Shown here piece after piece: positions 60,332 to 64,000 of a stretch of DNA of 64,000 bases. The translations under genes were made by a program, and so were the position numbers. A model generated the notes under the pieces. The model made no database searches. It was not told the origin of the DNA and saw only the letters and a program-made list of their open reading frames with translations. Within the stretch, counting starts at the first letter, position 1, and each line of letters starts with the position of its first letter. The stretch is from Enterovibrio calviensis DSM 14347 (GTDB lineage Bacteria > Pseudomonadota > Gammaproteobacteria > Enterobacterales > Vibrionaceae): assembly GCF_000621165.1 (NCBI RefSeq), contig NZ_JHZA01000007.1, forward strand, positions 186,001 through 250,000, given 5' to 3'.

Positions 60332-60362
60332 GTTGAACTCCGAAGATTGATCGGTTTATAAC

Positions 60363-60419
60363 AGTGTATTAGTGGAAAAATGTCGAAATTAAACACGATG
60401 TTTTGTCAATCGATAACAA
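60363..60419 (-). repeat. Copy 2 of the 55-bp upstream repeat
   Basis: Begins GTGTATTAGTGGAAAAATGT. It matches 59208-59261 with scattered substitutions and a few indels, in the same position relative to the following gene. Confidence 0.65.
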
Positions 60420-60645
60420 GGAATCCTACCTGATTTCACTGTTACTGATTGATTTTAATTCGCTTTATTTTCACTGAAAATCTCGTTCTGTGAATGATCT
60501 CCAAAATGGAATTTTGATCCGGTGTATTGGATTGATTCTTGGAGGCGGTACTGATTAGGCTCAACCGTCGGTTCTCGTCACTTTGAAGCGAGAGATTGAA
60601 AGAAAGCGTTCAAACCGACACATCAAGAGTCATTCATGGATAAAT

Positions 60646-60675
60646 AAGGCTGACATTTTGTCAGCCTTTTATCTT
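60646..60675. terminator. Terminator near the end of yfeX
   Basis: Perfect 10-bp stem AAGGCTGACA / TGTCAGCCTT with a 3-nt loop. The T tract is better on the plus strand, but the position suits yfeX on the minus strand. Confidence 0.7.
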
Positions 60676-60711
60676 CTATTCACGCAATGTCATTTTCAGA
60701 GGGTGTATGCG

Positions 60712-61653
60712 TTAATCGTCAAAATGTGCGTCGATGAATGACTGGGACGGAACAAAGTAACTTGCACCTGTTTTGGCTTCAACGAAATCTAACAGACGAT
60801 CATAATCGCCGTTTTCATCTGCATTGATCATTTGAGTTAACGACGTTTCGATGATTGAAGGTGTTTTCGAAAACCCAACAAACATAGTGCCATGCTCAAT
60901 GGCATTGCCGTAAGGGCGATTCTGGCGATACATTTTTACCTCTTCGCCATCTATCTCAACCTTGCTTTTGTTGTTGTGCGCCCAAACGGGCTTCTCTTCA
61001 TCGTCCAGTTCTATGTCATCCATTTTGGTACGTCCGACGACTTTCTCTTGATGCTCCGTCGGTTGGTCATCCCACAGCGATTGGCGATCAATATAACGTT
61101 GAACCACCAAATAGCTTCCACCTCGATAGGTGTCGTTTTCATCATCTACAAGGACAGATTCGAGACGCTCTTCATCGATGGGATTTTCAGTGCCATCAAC
61201 AAAATCGATCATGTCGCGGTTATCGAGATACTTATAGCCCTGAATATCTTCCGTTAAATCAGCAACGCCGGATAGCGCTTTGGCTGAGTACTTGGCGATT
61301 TGGAAATTCAGATCTTTCCGTTCAGATTTCACCATTAGAAATATGTCTCCCGCGGTCGAAGGGAAGTGCCTTGCTCCGTCGGTCATTTCGGGAAATACAT
61401 GTAATTCAGCGGGAAGAGAAAGGTCAGGAAACAGCAAAGGCCAAGCGTTGGCAGAAAACCCGATGGTGACAGAGATATTGGCGGAAGGATCTTTTTGCCG
61501 AATAGATTTTTGAATACCCGGCAGTTGAGACAAGGCGTCATTGATGTCGTCCACCGTTAGCCATTGGTCTTTTAGCACAAAGGTTAAGAACTCTGCGTGG
61601 GTGGTTGGGTCGGTCAGTGCGCCAATTTGTGCCATTGAAGCAAGTTCGTTCAT
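60712..61653 (-). CDS. yfeX: Dye-decolourising haem peroxidase (YfeX type)
   Basis: A 313-aa DyP peroxidase close to E. coli YfeX (299 aa). The distal GxxDG motif is in DFVDGTENP (about 149-157). The proximal His is probably in WAHNNKSKVE (about 225), and the catalytic Arg lies in MYRQNRPYGN (about 243-252), followed by GTMFVGFSKTP. It binds haem and uses H2O2 to oxidise porphyrins or dyes. AGGAC precedes the ATG. It stands alone. Confidence 0.92.
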   Translation of the reverse strand: MNELASMAQIGALTDPTTHAEFLTFVLKDQWLTVDDINDALSQLPGIQKSIRQKDPSANISVTIGFSANAWPLLFPDLSLPAELHVFPEMTDGARHFPSTAGDIFLMVKSERKDLNFQIAKYSAKALSGVADLTEDIQGYKYLDNRDMIDFVDGTENPIDEERLESVLVDDENDTYRGGSYLVVQRYIDRQSLWDDQPTEHQEKVVGRTKMDDIELDDEEKPVWAHNNKSKVEIDGEEVKMYRQNRPYGNAIEHGTMFVGFSKTPSIIETSLTQMINADENGDYDRLLDFVEAKTGASYFVPSQSFIDAHFDD

Positions 61654-61837
61654 AGTTCGTCCTATCCTCTGATCGGGTGATTTCTTACCTCACGTCAGAA
61701 TAGAACAGCTTTGCTAGGCAAAGTGGGGTAGGAATGAGACGAGACGAGACGAAACGAAAATGGCGTGAGTTTGAAAGCGGCATGGAGAAAGGGATATAGG
61801 AGACAGTAAACAGATGGATCTTGTCGGCGTAAAAGTT

Positions 61838-61860
61838 AACGCCCTCGAGACGAGGGCGTT
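61838..61860 (-). terminator. Terminator after rbgA
   Basis: Stem AACGCCCTCG / CGAGGGCGTT with a TCT loop, then AACTTTTA on the minus strand. It lies 6 bp after the stop. Confidence 0.8.
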
Positions 61861-61865
61861 AGGGA

Positions 61866-62810
61866 TTAGCGTTTGTTCTTCAAATAACGCTTACGGCGTT
61901 CTTCTTTCACTTTGGCTTTTTGTTCAGCTTTTAGTGTGGCGGCTTCTTCCACTTCGACCAATTCTTTGTCGATCATATCTGGGTGCTCAAGGGTGATTAA
62001 GCCCAGCGTGCCGTTACGAAGATCGTTAATCAGAATTTCAGACGCTTTGTGAATGTCGATTCTTCCACCAGCTCGCAAACAACCGCGTTTCTCGCCAATG
62101 GCTTCCATCAACTCGACTTCGCTATCTGGCAACTCTTCGATGTTGTAACGATTCTTCAGGAGTTGCGGATAAGCCTTTGCCAGATATTCCACGGTGTAAA
62201 ATGCGACTTCGTCGTATTCCATCGCCGTGTCTTTAACCGCACCAGTGGCGGCTAAGCGAAAACCGCTGTGTGGGTTTTCTACTTTTGGCCACAAAATCCC
62301 TGGTGTATCTGACAAGATCACACCATTTTGCAGGTTAATACGCTGCTGCTGACGCGTGACCGCAGGTTGGTTACCGGTTTTCGCGATAACACGGCCTGCC
62401 AATGTATTGATGATGGTCGATTTTCCAACGTTCGGAATGCCCATGATCATAGTGCGAATGCTTTTGCCCATGTCTTCACGATGAGGCGCTAACTTGCGGC
62501 AAAGATCCATGATCTTATTCACTTCACCCACGTTATCTGTGGTGATAGCCATCGCCTTTACGCCTTGCTCTTTCTCAAGATGTTCAAGCCATAGGGCTGT
62601 CATCTCTGGGTCAGCAAGGTCGCGTTTATTCAATACTTTGATGACTGGCTTGTCTTTGCGAATGCGTCGGATCAGTGGGTTTTCACTGCTGAACGGAATG
62701 CGCGCATCGAGAACTTCAATGATGACGTCGATTTTAGGAACGACTTCTTCAATCTCTTTACGAGCTTTGTGCATGTGGCCAGGAAACCACTGAATAGAGT
62801 TGTTAATCAT
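61866..62810 (-). CDS. rbgA: Ribosome biogenesis GTPase YlqF/RbgA
   Basis: A 314-aa circularly permuted GTPase. The N-terminus is WFPGHMHKARKEI. G4 NKRD (about 61-64) precedes G1 GIPNVGKST (about 123-131) and G3 DTPG (about 168-171), the permuted order. The C-terminal domain binds 23S rRNA and ends in a basic tail (KVKEERRKRYLKNKR). It assists late large-subunit assembly in Bacillus; many gammaproteobacteria keep a homologue. Confidence 0.93.
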   Translation of the reverse strand: MINNSIQWFPGHMHKARKEIEEVVPKIDVIIEVLDARIPFSSENPLIRRIRKDKPVIKVLNKRDLADPEMTALWLEHLEKEQGVKAMAITTDNVGEVNKIMDLCRKLAPHREDMGKSIRTMIMGIPNVGKSTIINTLAGRVIAKTGNQPAVTRQQQRINLQNGVILSDTPGILWPKVENPHSGFRLAATGAVKDTAMEYDEVAFYTVEYLAKAYPQLLKNRYNIEELPDSEVELMEAIGEKRGCLRAGGRIDIHKASEILINDLRNGTLGLITLEHPDMIDKELVEVEEAATLKAEQKAKVKEERRKRYLKNKR

Positions 62811-63030
62811 AAAAATGATTGCCTTAATAAATCGGTGTTATCGCCGGGAAAAGGGACTTAATTGACGGGCAATAGTCGCTTGGGCGTTAATATGGCGGGG
62901 ATTTTAACACTTTACTGATGACAACGGAAAAGGTTGTGAGGATTAGAAAAATAATGAACAAGACGTAACCAGAATGGCGCTCATAAGCCATCATCGACTC
63001 GTCATCACGACATCTAAGCGGCGAGGCGAT

Positions 63031-63864
63031 TTAGCCGACCGTTAGCTGAGTGATCTCGGTTTGAACAATATCGCCGAAATAATCGGTTATCTTTTGCGGC
63101 ATGCCTAAATGAAAACCTTGGAAGTAGTCAATCTCCAATGCTTTCATTGCCATGTACTCCGCTTCGTTTTCGATCCCTTCTACCAGCACCTCTGCAAATA
63201 CCTCTTTGGCGATGGCGATACCATCTAGCATAGGCTGAGTGTCACCTTGCATATAGGACTGCAACAACGAGCGGTCGATTTTGATAATACTTGGGTTAAG
63301 GGAGTGGACGCGAGCGTCTTGCGAGCCGCTCACACCGTAGTCGTCGATGGCAATACGGAAACCATTATCAACTGAGATAGCAGATGCAATAGCGAGCGCT
63401 TGAACATCGTCATGAAGATGCTCGACAACTTCCAGAACAACGTGATGACGAGGAATGTTTAACTCCTCAAGCCGTTTCACCATGAGGTTTTGGTTTGAAA
63501 ATTTTGAGATTGCCGCGACGGCGGAAGAAGGCAACATATTGATGAAAATCGCGTGTTTACCAGCATAAGGAGCGAAATTCCGAAGATGGATTACTCGGGC
63601 TAGCCTATCGATATCTATCTGAGAGCGGTAGTCAGGATGTTGCTGATCGAGGTGCCGAAATAAATGGGCAGGGCAAACAGCCTCCCCATCTGGGTTATTG
63701 GCTCTTACTAACGCTTCAAAGCCCACAATTGAACCATCGCCGCGAAATATAGGTTGATAGACACTTCTTAGTACCAAATCATCATACAAAGCAATGAGTT
63801 CACCGGTTTCATCGGTGCTCAAGCATTGTTCAAATGCTTCCCTGGTTCTCAAGTGGTTATCCAC
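63031..63864 (-). CDS. EAL-domain c-di-GMP phosphodiesterase
   Basis: A protein of about 277 aa that is almost entirely one EAL domain. All catalytic residues seem present: EAL in GFEALVRA, Asn in FINMLPSS, Glu in LEVVEH, the DD pair in IAIDDYG, Lys in IKIDRS, Glu in VEGIENEAE and Gln in YFQGFHLG. It should hydrolyse c-di-GMP to pGpG. No membrane or sensor domain is visible. GTG 63864 with GAGGAG upstream is preferred; an in-frame ATG at 63921 lacks a ribosome site. Confidence 0.88.
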   Translation of the reverse strand: MDNHLRTREAFEQCLSTDETGELIALYDDLVLRSVYQPIFRGDGSIVGFEALVRANNPDGEAVCPAHLFRHLDQQHPDYRSQIDIDRLARVIHLRNFAPYAGKHAIFINMLPSSAVAAISKFSNQNLMVKRLEELNIPRHHVVLEVVEHLHDDVQALAIASAISVDNGFRIAIDDYGVSGSQDARVHSLNPSIIKIDRSLLQSYMQGDTQPMLDGIAIAKEVFAEVLVEGIENEAEYMAMKALEIDYFQGFHLGMPQKITDYFGDIVQTEITQLTVG

Positions 63865-64000
63865 GACGTTGTTTCTCCTCTTACCGCATGCTGGGAGCTT
63901 GTTCCTGTTGATTGAACGCATAGTACGGCAAAGAAAGCATTGAGAGAATAAATGCTTACAGCGCCCAAACTGTTTATGTGATCTGTGCCAATAGTGTGTC

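Larger units (their letters stand above)
60332..60711. other. Intergenic region between GST and yfeX
   Basis: 380 bp with the second copy of the 55-bp repeat and a terminator near 60646. No gene is supported in between. Confidence 0.5.

Overview
The window looks like chromosomal DNA of a marine gammaproteobacterium of the Vibrionaceae. An Enterovibrio/Grimontia-like genome is my best guess, from overall gene content and from a Vibrio-style palindromic repeat beginning TATACCCAAGTAACC. That placement is inference. There is no phage, plasmid, transposase, integrase, rRNA or tRNA gene that I can see, and no CRISPR array. It is an ordinary, densely packed core/accessory mosaic with short operons on both strands.

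Layout. 1-5 kb: a cut-off RND efflux adaptor lipoprotein, divergent from a TetR regulator across two matching 15-bp palindromic operators; then dgt, a 33-aa membrane microprotein, a YaeR-type glyoxalase, a PilZ protein and a secreted leucine-rich-repeat-like protein. 5-10 kb: an orphan TRAP binding protein divergent from a large multidomain GH18 chitinase, then a cytochrome-b561-like protein. 10-18 kb: orphan phnP, a nucleoside-recognition membrane protein, a flavin reductase, a DinB protein, a TetR plus alpha/beta hydrolase pair, a NYN protein and a GNAT. 17.8-23 kb: a LruC-domain protein with a lipoprotein, and a TldD/TldE pair of a non-E. coli type. 23-27 kb: a COG0523 metal-chaperone GTPase, small proteins, a GNAT whose C-terminus comes from a repeat, and a delta-9 desaturase behind a FabR-like operator. 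27-30.6 kb: dgcN-dgcA and a divergent LysR regulator (D-glutamate catabolism). 30.6-41.5 kb: an unknown 535-aa protein, a MOSC/ferredoxin-reductase/ferredoxin fusion, a receiver-CheC protein with a PAS partner, an M48 lipoprotein protease, menI, DUF2797 and a secreted nuclease/phosphatase-fold protein. 41.5-44.6 kb: nrdDG behind an FNR-like box. 44.9-52.2 kb: gshA, two ABC half-transporters of MdlA/MdlB type, a eukaryotic-type glutathione synthetase and a SigZ-like sigma factor. 52.3-55.9 kb: a retropepsin-like protein, an aromatic aminotransferase, RidA, and yiaY behind a perfect FNR box. 56-60.5 kb: an AT-rich accessory block (degenerate P-loop protein, lipoprotein, GNAT, ASCH, YdjM, zinc ribbon, GST). 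60.7-64 kb: yfeX, rbgA and an EAL phosphodiesterase.

Two observations stand out. First, gshA-mdlA-mdlB-glutathione synthetase form a tight run in which the synthetase is of the eukaryotic GSS fold rather than GshB. This suggests a self-contained module that makes glutathione and may export it, with a cysteine-rich sigma factor just downstream. Second, a dispersed repeat occurs as three full-length (about 266-284 bp), three short (about 47-60 bp) and two decayed copies. The full-length form can be drawn as a three-way junction: an outer stem plus two long internal hairpins. The 60-bp form is what a deletion between two GCTCG microhomologies would leave. One copy supplies the C-terminus and stop codon of an acetyltransferase gene.
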